Shown in pieces: positions 54,714 to 63,744 of a DNA stretch of 64,000 nt. Source of the DNA: Paenibacillus sp. N3.4 (GTDB taxonomy: Bacteria > Bacillota > Bacilli > Paenibacillales > NBRC-103111); the NCBI RefSeq assembly GCF_008017805.1, contig NZ_VRTT01000040.1, forward strand, positions 1 to 64,000. The letters are read 5' to 3'. The translations under genes were made by a program, and so were the position numbers. The notes under the pieces were generated by a model, which saw only the letters and a program-made list of their open reading frames with translations, searched no databases and was not told the origin of the DNA. The stretch's first letter is position 1. Each line of letters opens with the position of its first letter.

Positions 54714-55628
54714 CTAGTCACTCATCAAATAGACCATAAGCGCTTTCTGAACATGAAGACGATTATCCGCTTGTTGATAAATAACAGAGTGTTCGGATTC
54801 AACAAGCTCTTCGGCGATTTCGAATCCAGGATGAATGGGCATGTCATGCATAATATAAGGTGTGAAGGCCCCGAGTGAGCTGCGATTTAGTTGATAGGGG
54901 AGCATAATCTCCATTCTCCGCTGCTTCTCCGTTTGATAATCGGGATGATGATAAAACTCCATATCCACCCAGGTGTCAGTGTACACAAATTGTGAGCGAC
55001 TCACAGCTTCCTCGAGTGTCGGAATGTTATGTACATAGCCGCTAGCATAAGCCTCCTGCATAAGCGATTCGTCCCAGGAAGCATCATTTATGATAGGCGT
55101 AACTAATAGTAATTGAATGCCTAGTCGCATACATCCTGCTACCAAGGAATTCGTTACATTGTTATGAATACCGACATACGTTAGCGTAACTTGTTCAAAG
55201 CTGCCATTAACTTCATAGATGGTCATGAGATCAGCTAGAGCTTGACAAGGATGATAGCGATCACAACAGCCGTTAATAACAGGTACGGTGGAACTTTGCG
55301 CCAGTTGGAGCAAGTCCTCATGTTTTCGCAAACGAGCCATGATCATATCGGTGTTTCTGGAGACATATTTAGCTTCATATTGGATAGGCGATAAACTGAA
55401 GTTGCTTTTATCCCAATCCATAACTGTCGGATAGCCACCCAATTGCTGAATACCGTTATGAAAGGAGAGGTAGGTGCGAGTAGACGTTTTTTGAAATAGG
55501 AGAAGGAGACTTTTTCTTGAACATGAATCCGCGTAAGCTTCGGAATTTCTTTTCATCTCAAGTCCGGAGATTACAATCTCACGAATCTGGCTGCCGCTTA
55601 ATTCTTTTAAGGATAATAAGTGTTTCAT
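54714..55628 (-). CDS. Ornithine/aspartate transcarbamylase-family enzyme of unknown substrate
   Basis: 304 residues. The carbamoyl-phosphate site is kept: S49-T-R-T52, R99/R101 and H126-P-C-Q129. The loops that hold ornithine in OTCase differ: SMG reads D222-M-E, and HCLP reads H261-D-M-P264; GDGNN reads GIHNN. So it transfers a carbamoyl group, but probably not to ornithine as in the classic enzyme. Tandem ARG-box-like sites lie upstream. There is no other arginine gene nearby. Spacing of ATG and TGAGGTATT fits a usable start. Confidence 0.75.
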   Translation of the reverse strand: MKHLLSLKELSGSQIREIVISGLEMKRNSEAYADSCSRKSLLLLFQKTSTRTYLSFHNGIQQLGGYPTVMDWDKSNFSLSPIQYEAKYVSRNTDMIMARLRKHEDLLQLAQSSTVPVINGCCDRYHPCQALADLMTIYEVNGSFEQVTLTYVGIHNNVTNSLVAGCMRLGIQLLLVTPIINDASWDESLMQEAYASGYVHNIPTLEEAVSRSQFVYTDTWVDMEFYHHPDYQTEKQRRMEIMLPYQLNRSSLGAFTPYIMHDMPIHPGFEIAEELVESEHSVIYQQADNRLHVQKALMVYLMSD

Positions 55629-55646
55629 CCGAATACCTCACTCACT

Positions 55647-55682
55647 TATGAATAATTATACAATTAATTGTATATAAATACA
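55647..55682. promoter_or_regulatory. Tandem ARG boxes (ArgR/AhrC sites)
   Basis: TATGAATAATTATACAAT (55647-55664) fits the ARG-box consensus WNTGAATWWWWATTCANW at all but one position. TGTATATAAATACA (55669-55682) is a second, weaker core, 20 bp later, the spacing seen for paired boxes. TATAAT on the minus strand lies within the first box. Confidence 0.65.
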
Positions 55683-55753
55683 TTTCGAAAAGCAAGCTTT
55701 TCCCTGTCAAGAATAACTTTGAACTTTGGTGTACTTCGAAACGAAAAAAGAAA

Positions 55754-55788
55754 AAAGGCTACGCGTTTACTAAACGCATAGCCCCTTT
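55754..55788 (-). terminator. Terminator of the ugp operon
   Basis: AAAGGCTACGCGTTT pairs with AAACGCATAGCCCCTTT; on the minus strand TTTTTT follows. Confidence 0.85.
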
Positions 55789-55791
55789 GTG

Positions 55792-57189
55792 TTATTTCAC
55801 TGTTTTATTATAAGCAGCAATCTTCTCAGTGATGCTTTTTGCAGCGGCGTCAAGCGCGTCTTTTGGTGATTTCTTACCTGTTAATGCTTCTTCGATGGCC
55901 GTTTCAACGAGTTGACGAGCTTCTGGGAATACGCCCATAACGGCACCTTGCGTCGCTTTGTTAGCCTTCGTTTTGTGCAATTGATCAATCGCTGTTTGGA
56001 ATTGCGGGTATTTAGCAAGGTTGTCTTTCACAAGCTGTTCGTCATATGCTTTTTTGGTAATCGGGAAGTAGCCTGTATTTACATGCCACCATGCTTGTGT
56101 TTGTGGATTTGTCAGGAACTTAATGAATTCCCATGCTCCTTTTTGCTCGGCTTCGGATTTATTATTTAAGATGTAAAGACTTGCCCCACCTACAACAACG
56201 CCGCCTTCTTTGGCATCAGCAGGTTTTGGCAGGGTACTTGTTCCAACTTGGAATTTTCCTTCCGCACCGCTTACAATACCGCGAAGTGAAGCTGTGGAAT
56301 CTAAAGTCATTGCGACTTGACCTGCTAAGAATGCTTTCTTCGTATCATCTGTTTTGCGTCCAAGGTTGGAGGAAGTTTTGTTGTCGACCATCTCTTTCCA
56401 CCACGTCAATGTTTTTACGCCAGCTTCATTGTTGACCAATGATTCTGTTGCAGCAGCGGTACGACCATTCCCGTTATTGAGGTATTCAACGCCTTGATTC
56501 GCAAAGAATTGCTCCATAAACCAGCCGTAAATCGCAAAGGAAGAACCGGATTTGCCATCTTTGCTCAGCGCTTGCGCGGCTTTGGTAATTTCTTCATACG
56601 TTGTCGGTGGTTTTTCAGGATCAAGACCGGCAGCTTTAAACATATCTTTGTTGTAGTAAAGAATTGGATTCGAGGTATTGAAAGGCATCGAATACAATTT
56701 GTCATCGAATTTATAGTAATTTAAAATGTTGTCTTCAAGCTGGGTCAGATCAAATTTGTCGGCATCTACAAACTTTTGTACAGGTGTAATGGCCTTGGAG
56801 TCGATCATGAAACGGGAACCGATTTCGTATACTTGAATGAGGGATGGACCACTTTTCGTATCCATGGAAGCTTTCATTTTGTTCAAGCTTTCATCGTATG
56901 TGCCCTGGAAAACAGCTTCTACCTGAACATCCTTATGGGAAGAATTGAAATCTGCTACGAGTTTGTCGACCGCTTTACCGAGCTCTCCACTCATGGAGTG
57001 CCACCAGATTACTTTAACAGGGTCGGCTGTTTTTTTCACATCTGCGGCAGTTGGGCTGGCGGATGGAGAAGACTTGCTATCTGCTGTACTTCCTGGTGTA
57101 GTCGTTTCAGACTTGCCGCACGCGCTAGTCAGCAATACCATAAGTGCTGTCAAAGCAATGACGGAGCTTCTCGTTTTCAATGTTTTCAT
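55792..57189 (-). CDS. ugpB: Glycerol-3-phosphate ABC transporter substrate-binding lipoprotein
   Basis: 465 residues. Lipoprotein signal peptide with lipobox LTSAC (Cys about 24). The mature part follows E. coli UgpB: WWHSMSGELGKAVDKL, QVYEIGSRFMIDSKAI, MPFNTSNPILYYNKDMFKAAGLDPEKPPTTYEE, VGGASLYI, WHVNTGYFPITKKAYD. UgpB binds glycerol-3-phosphate and glycerophosphodiesters. ATG 57189 follows AAGGGAGAG. Last gene of ugpA-E-B; no ATPase gene is present, so a shared MsmX-like ATPase may serve. Confidence 0.85.
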   Translation of the reverse strand: MKTLKTRSSVIALTALMVLLTSACGKSETTTPGSTADSKSSPSASPTAADVKKTADPVKVIWWHSMSGELGKAVDKLVADFNSSHKDVQVEAVFQGTYDESLNKMKASMDTKSGPSLIQVYEIGSRFMIDSKAITPVQKFVDADKFDLTQLEDNILNYYKFDDKLYSMPFNTSNPILYYNKDMFKAAGLDPEKPPTTYEEITKAAQALSKDGKSGSSFAIYGWFMEQFFANQGVEYLNNGNGRTAAATESLVNNEAGVKTLTWWKEMVDNKTSSNLGRKTDDTKKAFLAGQVAMTLDSTASLRGIVSGAEGKFQVGTSTLPKPADAKEGGVVVGGASLYILNNKSEAEQKGAWEFIKFLTNPQTQAWWHVNTGYFPITKKAYDEQLVKDNLAKYPQFQTAIDQLHKTKANKATQGAVMGVFPEARQLVETAIEEALTGKKSPKDALDAAAKSITEKIAAYNKTVK

Positions 57190-57277
57190 TTCTTTGATTC
57201 TCTCCCTTAATGGTTCTTTTTTTATGGTGATCTGTCGCGAATTGTATCGAGACAGAGGATCCAACCGGATGATTGCG

Positions 57278-58098
57278 TTAACCTTTTACAGCACCTGCAG
57301 TAAGTCCGCGAACGAGTTGCTTTAGTCCCAGAACTAGCAGCAGAAGGGATGGAAGCAAGACGATCGTAACCCCTGCCAGAACCAAATTCCATACGGTTAA
57401 TTCTTCGAATTGCAGCATGGCTATGCCGATTTGTACGGTACGCATGCCTACGCTATTCGTAATCAGAAGGGGCCATAAATACATATTCCATGAGCTTAAG
57501 AAGGCGTAGACGGCTAAAGTGGCAATCGCAGGGCGCGCGAGGGGCAGGACGATGCGGATAAAGCAGCGAATGTGTCCGCATCCGTCGATCCTTGCCGCTT
57601 CAAACAATTCCTTGGGCAGCTGTAGAAAAAATTGACGTAAAAGGAAGGTGCCAAATGCAGTAGCCAGAAACGGAACAGTTAAGCCTTGCATAGTGTCTAG
57701 CCAGTCCCATTTTTTTACTAATAAATAATTGGGAATAATGGTGACTTCCCACGGAATCATCATGGTTGCCATAAAGACGGCAAAGATGAACGATTTGCCT
57801 TTAAATCGAATGTTGGCAAAGCATAGGCTGCCAAGCTGGAAGTGATCAACTGCCCAACCATGATAATGAGGGATACCATTAAACTGTTCGCCAGAAATTT
57901 CGCAATGGGAACCAGTTTAAAAACAGCGATGATACTCCCCATATAAAAACTGCTTGGCCAAAGCTTTGGCGGATAAGCGGATGCTTCATCAGGTGTCATG
58001 AAAGCTGATGTAAACGTATAGAACATAGGGTAAAGAATAAGTGCAGCGAAAATCGTCAACAACAGATAAACCATTGTATTTTGCAGGCGATGGGTCAT
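57278..58098 (-). CDS. ugpE: Sugar/glycerol-3-phosphate ABC permease UgpE, frameshifted
   Basis: Inner-membrane permease of the MalG family. The first 93 codons cover helices 1-3 up to SSLAAYA. Near 57820 the frame changes and the rest continues as FANIRFKGKSFIFAVFMATMMIPWEV, with the EAA loop EAARIDGCGHIRCFIRIVLPLARP, to 57278. One T missing from a TTTT run explains the break. ATG overlaps the ugpA stop (ATGA). Confidence 0.85.
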
Positions 58099-59054
58099 TG
58101 ATAGTGCACATTCCTTTCAAAAACTTTGAATTGGACGATAGTTAGAATGAGAATGAGAGCAAACAACACAAGCGCTTGCGCACTTCCTGTTCCGAATCGG
58201 AAATTGATAAACGCATCCTGATACAAGGAGTAAACGAGCACATCGGTGGAGTTCACTGGACCACCTCTCGTCAAAATATGTATTTGTCCAAAGGACTGGA
58301 ATGCACCGATAATCGAAACGATGGTTACAAAGAAAACGGTTGGTGACAGCAGGGGGAAGATGATTTGAACAAAGGTTCTGACTGGACCTGATCCATCGAT
58401 TTTGGCACTGTCGTAGATATCGTCCGGAACGCCTTGAAGGCCGCTAAGCAGAACGATGTAATTAAAGCCAAGATTCATCCAGATGGTCATCATGGATACG
58501 GAAAGCAATGCCCAGCGTGGATCTGTTAGCCATGCTACGGGAGCTATGCCGACACAGCTAAGCAAGTAATTGAGCATGCCAACACTTGGATGAAACAGCA
58601 TCATCCAGATCACAGCTGAGGTGCCGACAGACAGAACGACAGGCAGGGAGAAGATGAATTGGAAAATGCGCATACCCTTTAGGTGATTGTGGGTTAATGC
58701 TGCAAGCAAGAGGGCAAGCGCAATGCCTGTAGGCACAGTCAATAGTGTAAAGAGGCCGGTAACTTCGAGACTCTTGTAAAATCGTTCCGAAGTAAAAATA
58801 GCAACAAAATTATCGAAACCTACATAGGAAGCTATTCTGCCGCGAGGATCTGTTTCATGAACGCTAAGATAGAAAGTTTGTAGTAGTGGATAGAAGAGAA
58901 AGACGGCAAACAAGAGCAGAGAAGGGGAGAGGAAGACATAGCCAAGTAGTGTTTCTATCCATTTCTGCACGGATAGGGTTCGGGTTTTATTTTGAATATG
59001 AACGGGTGATTGTGCTGATGTTTTAAGGGGTAAATCTCTTTCCATCGTATTCAC
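58095..59054 (-). CDS. ugpA: Sugar/glycerol-3-phosphate ABC permease UgpA
   Basis: About 319 residues; GTG 59054 lies 8 nt after GGAGG. Six membrane helices, with the EAA-type loop DSAKIDGSGPVRTFVQIIFPLLSP that contacts the ATPase, and SVHETDPRGRIASYVGFDNFV after helix 1, as in UgpA/MalF-type permeases. It pairs with UgpE. Divergent from ugpQ. Confidence 0.85.
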   Translation of the reverse strand: MNTMERDLPLKTSAQSPVHIQNKTRTLSVQKWIETLLGYVFLSPSLLLFAVFLFYPLLQTFYLSVHETDPRGRIASYVGFDNFVAIFTSERFYKSLEVTGLFTLLTVPTGIALALLLAALTHNHLKGMRIFQFIFSLPVVLSVGTSAVIWMMLFHPSVGMLNYLLSCVGIAPVAWLTDPRWALLSVSMMTIWMNLGFNYIVLLSGLQGVPDDIYDSAKIDGSGPVRTFVQIIFPLLSPTVFFVTIVSIIGAFQSFGQIHILTRGGPVNSTDVLVYSLYQDAFINFRFGTGSAQALVLFALILILTIVQFKVFERNVHYQ

Positions 59055-59265
59055 TATGAAATCCTCCACAAACATAATTAGACTTGTATGAACTCTTTTT
59101 AGACTAACCATCAATTATTTGACCCATGTTAAATACATTATAATTATTTGTGGATTTGAAACTGTCTCTTTACTTAACCTTCATGAACCTTGCTATGGGC
59201 AACAGCGGGCATGTTCATCTATAATTTGAGCATAGTGTGTAAAAATAGAATTAGGAGAGTTGATG
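59055..59265. promoter_or_regulatory. Divergent control region ugpA / ugpQ
   Basis: TATAAT at 59220-59225 is the likely ugpQ -10; no -35 is seen at the usual distance. CTTTACTTAAC, CTTCATGAAC and CTTGCTATGG (59168-59198) form three near repeats at 10-11 bp spacing, reminiscent of activator sites such as Pho boxes. Suggestive only. Confidence 0.35.
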
Positions 59266-59994
59266 ATGAGCGGAAATAAACCTATTGTTATTGGACATCG
59301 TGGAGCAGCAGGAGAAGCGCCTGAAAATACGTTGGCTTCTTTCGCACTTGCTCTTGAACAAGGAGCAGATGGCATTGAATTGGATGTTCATCTATCTGCG
59401 GATGGCGAGATTGTCGTTTGTCATGACCCTGATTTGGATCGGACTACGAATGGTACTGGGTTTATTCACAGGAAAAGTTGGGATGAAATTAAACGATTAG
59501 ATGCGGGGCTATGGTTTTCGGAGGCTTATACCGGGGAACGAGTACCCTTGCTGCGGGAAGTATTTGAACTTGTGCCATCAGGAATATTGATTAATATAGA
59601 AGTGAAGCATGCCTATGAAGGTCATATGGAGAAGGCCTTATTAGCATTTCTTCAAAAAAGCGGCAGATGGGAAGATGTAGTCATCTCATCGTTCGATCAC
59701 AAAGTGATTCGCCGAATCAAACACGCAGAATCGAAAGCAAAAGTAGGACTGCTGTATGCAGCTAATCTCATCGATCATGCCGCATATGCTCGGCAAATTG
59801 ACATTGATGTGTTCTCCTTGCACCCTTATTTCCATGCCATTGAGAAAGAGGATGTGCAGGGCGCGTTAGCTGCAGGGCTTGAGGTTTACCCTTATACAGT
59901 CAATCGGGTAGAAGATTACAAGCGACTTATTGAAAAAGGGGTCTCGGGAATTATTACGGATTTTCCTGCTAAGCTGAGAGATCTATTGAAATAA
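59266..59994 (+). CDS. ugpQ: Glycerophosphodiester phosphodiesterase
   Basis: 242 residues, GDPD TIM barrel without signal peptide (cytosolic). HRGAAGEAPENT (His11, Arg12), the metal pair Glu38/Asp40 in GIELDVH and the second His53 in CHDPDLDRTTNGTG are all present. It hydrolyses imported glycerophosphodiesters to glycerol-3-phosphate plus alcohol. ATG 59266 is 8 nt after AGGAG. Divergent from the ugp ABC genes. Confidence 0.93.
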   Translation: MSGNKPIVIGHRGAAGEAPENTLASFALALEQGADGIELDVHLSADGEIVVCHDPDLDRTTNGTGFIHRKSWDEIKRLDAGLWFSEAYTGERVPLLREVFELVPSGILINIEVKHAYEGHMEKALLAFLQKSGRWEDVVISSFDHKVIRRIKHAESKAKVGLLYAANLIDHAAYARQIDIDVFSLHPYFHAIEKEDVQGALAAGLEVYPYTVNRVEDYKRLIEKGVSGIITDFPAKLRDLLK

Positions 59995-60034
59995 GCGTTA
60001 CGCATGCGTATAGGATGCCAAAGAGTAACGAATT

Positions 60035-60071
60035 GAATAGACCGTATCCTTTGGAATAGGACGGTCTATTC
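60035..60071 (+). terminator. Terminator of ugpQ
   Basis: GAATAGACCGT pairs perfectly with ACGGTCTATTC; loop of 15 nt; weak T-tail. Confidence 0.7.
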
Positions 60072-60246
60072 GTATGTCTGCAGCTTTTTTTTGTAAACGC
60101 ATTCATTGAGGCGGTTCAACGGCATATTTTTTCGGGTACTACACAAAGTTAGTACTACCAGCTCCAGCATAAATACATATAATGAAATTATGACCAGGTA
60201 TTAAGAGAAGCCCAAAAACAGGAGAATAAGCTAGGAGGAGTGGCTC

Positions 60247-62418
60247 ATGCTCAAATGGTTGTTTGTTACACTTGTAAAATGGATCCTTCCGGTGTTGCGT
60301 CCGATCATTCTGGCTAGTTTTCGTGTAAAAGTCAAAGGGATGGCACACATGAATGTTACGGAAAAAACGGTGCTTATGCCGAATCACGTCTCATTGCTCG
60401 ATGCCGTCATACTCGGTTTGATTTTGCCACAGGAAGTAGCCTTTGTTGTGAATACGAAGATCGCGAATCGTTTAGCTTGGCTGCTCATTTTTCGAGCGCA
60501 TATCGCTGTAGACCCTTTGAACCCATACTCAGTAAGAACGATGCTGAAAACGGTGCAAAGCGGCAAACCTTTGGTCGTTTTTCCGGAAGGGCGGATCACA
60601 ACAACCGGGGGCATGATGAAGATATATGCAGGCATAGGTTATATTGCGTTAAAATCGCAGGCGCTCATCGTCCCAGTGGCTATTAACGGATTGGAATACT
60701 CGAAGCTATCTTATCTTCGGGGCAAATTACAGCAGCGCTGGTTTCCTGCGGTGAGCATTGCGTTTGGCGAAGCTTTCCAAGTGTCGATTCGTGAAGACAT
60801 TCCGAAACGATTACAAAAAGAAAGAGCCACGGATACCATTCGCAGCCGGATGCAAGATCATTTGTTGCATAGTCGCCTGAAGCCCGAGCTCAATTTATTT
60901 AATGAATTGCTTCTGGCTGCCAAACACCATCATCCCTCCTTCGTTGTTTGCGAAGATATTGTCAGCGATACTTCCTTGACCTACCGTAAGTTGCTATTAA
61001 CGACCTATACGATGGCGGATCGCTTGAAAGGCGAGCTTACCAATCAGAAACGAGCTGCTGTCCTATTGCCGAATGCCGCGGCTCATGTTGTCACCTTGTT
61101 TGCAATGTTTCGTCTAGGCGTAACACCAGCGATTTTGAACTATTCCGCAGGGAATCAGACGATGCTGGAGGCCTGTGAAACGGCCATGGTGAGAACGCTT
61201 ATAACATCCAAAGCGTTTATTGAAAAAGCGGGACTGAATGAATTTATCCAGTCAGCCTCTCGCACCTATACGATTATTTATCTTGAGGACATCAAAGAAA
61301 GTTTGACCTGGAAAAACAAATTAACAGGCACGATTCATTATCTGAAGAAAGCCAAAGGTCCTGTAGGAGAAAACAAAAATGAGGTCGTACTCTTTACTTC
61401 GGGAAGTGAGAGCAAGCCTAAGGGAGTTGTTCTTACACATCGCAATGTGTATGCGAACATTCAACAATCACGGACTGTGATCGCGTTCAACTCTACCGAT
61501 ATCGTACTCGGCGCTATGCCGATGTTTCACAGCTTTGGTTTGACGGCAGGAACGATGCTTCCTATGCTTTCCGGCATGAAAGTCGTGCTGTACCCGAACC
61601 CGCTGCATTACAAAGTGATTCCCGAACTGGTTTATGATCGGAATATAACGATTTTATTTGGCACCTCAACGTTCTTAGCCGCTTATGCGAGAACAGCGCA
61701 TCCGTATGATTTTGCCCATTCGCTGAAATATGTGGTCGCCGGTGCGGAGAAGTTGAAAGAGGATGTCAGGCAAATCTGGGTTGATAAATTTGGTATACGT
61801 ATTTTGGAAGGGTATGGCACGACCGAGACATCGCCTGTCGTTTCCCTGAATACACCTATGCATGCGAAAAAAGGAACTGTCGGTCGACTGCTGCCCGGCA
61901 TGCAAGCTCGCATTGAAGCTGTGGATGGCATTCAGCATGGAGGTCATTTGCTTGTAAAAGGACCGAACGTGATGAAAGGTTATTTGATCCATGGGAAGGG
62001 CTTTGTGCCATGCCCAGAATGGTACAGCTGCGGAGATGTTGTTCAAATCGATGATCAGGGCTTCATCACGATTCAAGCGAGATTGCAATCTTTTGCCAAA
62101 ATCGGCGGTGAGAAAATATCATTGCCGCATTTGGAAGAACTTGCTGCTGCGGCAATGACTCATCAAACCATTTGTGCAGCGATAAGCGTTCCGGATGCAC
62201 GCAAAGGGGAGCGAGTTATTATGTACCATAATGATCCCGATGCTCACATTCAAAGTGTTAGAGAGTTCATGAAGCAGCAGGGCCAACCTTCGATCTATAT
62301 TCCTTCAGAGCTTCGATACATGCAGAAGCTGCCACTTCTGGGAAGCGGGAAAGTCGATTATGTAACGATCAAACGTTTGGCTATGCAAGATGAGCTTGAA
62401 CTTAAAGGAGCGAATTAG
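60247..62418 (+). CDS. aas: Bifunctional acyltransferase / acyl-ACP synthetase (Aas-like)
   Basis: 723 residues. N-terminal PlsC acyltransferase (NHVSLLD, His47 and Asp52; FPEGRIT near 116), then an AMP-forming acyl-activating domain (LFTSGSESKPKGVVLTHRN near 384-402; EGYGTTETSPV near 520). This two-domain plan and length match E. coli Aas (719 aa), which reacylates lysophosphatidylethanolamine using activated fatty acids at the inner membrane. AGGAGG is 8 nt before the ATG. lplT follows, as in E. coli. Confidence 0.9.
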   Translation: MLKWLFVTLVKWILPVLRPIILASFRVKVKGMAHMNVTEKTVLMPNHVSLLDAVILGLILPQEVAFVVNTKIANRLAWLLIFRAHIAVDPLNPYSVRTMLKTVQSGKPLVVFPEGRITTTGGMMKIYAGIGYIALKSQALIVPVAINGLEYSKLSYLRGKLQQRWFPAVSIAFGEAFQVSIREDIPKRLQKERATDTIRSRMQDHLLHSRLKPELNLFNELLLAAKHHHPSFVVCEDIVSDTSLTYRKLLLTTYTMADRLKGELTNQKRAAVLLPNAAAHVVTLFAMFRLGVTPAILNYSAGNQTMLEACETAMVRTLITSKAFIEKAGLNEFIQSASRTYTIIYLEDIKESLTWKNKLTGTIHYLKKAKGPVGENKNEVVLFTSGSESKPKGVVLTHRNVYANIQQSRTVIAFNSTDIVLGAMPMFHSFGLTAGTMLPMLSGMKVVLYPNPLHYKVIPELVYDRNITILFGTSTFLAAYARTAHPYDFAHSLKYVVAGAEKLKEDVRQIWVDKFGIRILEGYGTTETSPVVSLNTPMHAKKGTVGRLLPGMQARIEAVDGIQHGGHLLVKGPNVMKGYLIHGKGFVPCPEWYSCGDVVQIDDQGFITIQARLQSFAKIGGEKISLPHLEELAAAAMTHQTICAAISVPDARKGERVIMYHNDPDAHIQSVREFMKQQGQPSIYIPSELRYMQKLPLLGSGKVDYVTIKRLAMQDELELKGAN

Positions 62419-62419
62419 T

Positions 62420-63589
62420 ATGAAGATGAAGCCACTTCTAACCTTGTACGTGACGCAGTTTCTTTCCGCTTTTGCAGATAATATGATTCTATTCATTACC
62501 CTTGCCATTATTAAACAGAATGCGTTTCCGGACTATTACATCGGTGTTGTGCAGGCATCTTTTCTTGTTGCTTTCGTTGTTTTAGCTCCTTTCGTAGGTG
62601 CTTATGCGGACAAAAATCCTAAATCTCATGTGCTGCTTGTCGGAAATGGAATCAAAGCCATTGGTATTGTCGCCTTGTTCCTGCATGTCGATCCTGCTGT
62701 CAGCTATGGTATCGTTGGTATTGGAGCGGCTGTGTATTCTCCGGCCAAATACGGTATTTTGCCTTCGCTTACGCATTCCGACACGGAGCTGCTGCAAGCC
62801 AATGCGCGCATTGAGGGTTTTACGATCATGGCTATTTTAACGGGTTCAGTATGCGGAGGTTTACTGGCAAGCTATTCCTTAACTGGTTCAATTATTGCGT
62901 GTCTGTCCCTTTACATCATTTCTTTATTGATGACGCTGCAAATTCCCAAAATTCAAGGCAATCCAAGCATTCGTTACGGAAAAGAAGCCAAAACTTTTTT
63001 AAAGGATGTAGCTTCTCTGTTAAAAGATCGCACAACCCGCTTTTCACTTGTGGGTACCGGCTCCTTTTGGATGACATCTTCCGTCGTTCGACTTGCTATT
63101 ATTGCTTGGATACCTGCGCATCTAGGTATTGAATCGGTTGATCAGATTTCCATGCTTGTAGCGATTACGGGGATTGGAATTATGGTGGGTGCACTCATGA
63201 CGCCGAAGCTCATTCCTGCTCGTAAATATTATAATTCGTATTTATTTGGGATTCTGATGATTGTCAGTATATTGTTATTCCCGCTCATTACGAATTTATA
63301 TGTGACGATTGGACTTTTGCTTCTTATTGGGTTCAGCGGTGGAGTGTTTATCGTTCCGATGAACTCAGTTCTACAAGATAAGGGGCAAGGCATGGTTGGA
63401 GCGGGCAAAACGATTGCCGTTCAAAATCTTGTAGAAAATGCGTTGATGCTGTCAGGCGTAGGCATTTATACACAAATCTCGAAAGTTGGCATTTCCCCTG
63501 ATATCTCGATTACCGGTATTGCTGTCATATTGGCAGGGTTTGTGGGATATCTCATTCTCCAGCGTCAACGTTTAAAAGTAGTCGTATAG
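62420..63589 (+). CDS. lplT: Lysophospholipid transporter LplT
   Basis: 389 residues, MFS type with 12 helices. Close to E. coli LplT: TQFLSAFADNMILFITLA, APFVGAYADKNPKSHVLLVGNGIKAIG, GVGAA-like GIGAAVYSPAKYGIL, RFSLVGTGSFW and VGAGKTIAVQNLVENALML. LplT flips lysophospholipids inward for Aas. AAAGGAG lies inside the end of aas; ATG 62420 is 1 bp after its stop. Confidence 0.88.
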   Translation: MKMKPLLTLYVTQFLSAFADNMILFITLAIIKQNAFPDYYIGVVQASFLVAFVVLAPFVGAYADKNPKSHVLLVGNGIKAIGIVALFLHVDPAVSYGIVGIGAAVYSPAKYGILPSLTHSDTELLQANARIEGFTIMAILTGSVCGGLLASYSLTGSIIACLSLYIISLLMTLQIPKIQGNPSIRYGKEAKTFLKDVASLLKDRTTRFSLVGTGSFWMTSSVVRLAIIAWIPAHLGIESVDQISMLVAITGIGIMVGALMTPKLIPARKYYNSYLFGILMIVSILLFPLITNLYVTIGLLLLIGFSGGVFIVPMNSVLQDKGQGMVGAGKTIAVQNLVENALMLSGVGIYTQISKVGISPDISITGIAVILAGFVGYLILQRQRLKVVV

Positions 63590-63618
63590 GAACAAAACAG
63601 GTTTGTTAATAGCAGAAG

Positions 63619-63655
63619 GAATCCACTTAGATTGTCTAGAGTGGGTTCTTTTTTA
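63619..63655 (+). terminator. Terminator of aas-lplT
   Basis: GAATCCACTTAGA (63619-63631) pairs with TCTAGAGTGGGTTC (63635-63648), then T6. Confidence 0.85.
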
Positions 63656-63659
63656 TTAG

Positions 63660-63744
63660 GTAGAATGTATTTGTCTATACATTTGCTGCGCATCTACCCT
63701 GACAAGCTCGCTCGTCCTTGAAGGACGACGAAGTCGTTTATCCT
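63660..63744 (+). repeat. Structured intergenic element, copy B
   Basis: AATGTAT (63664-63670) pairs with ATACATT (63677-63683). Compared with copy A the third pair is changed on both sides. TCGTCC/GGACGA is conserved. It lies just after the lplT terminator, as copy A lies after that of lipL. Confidence 0.8.
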
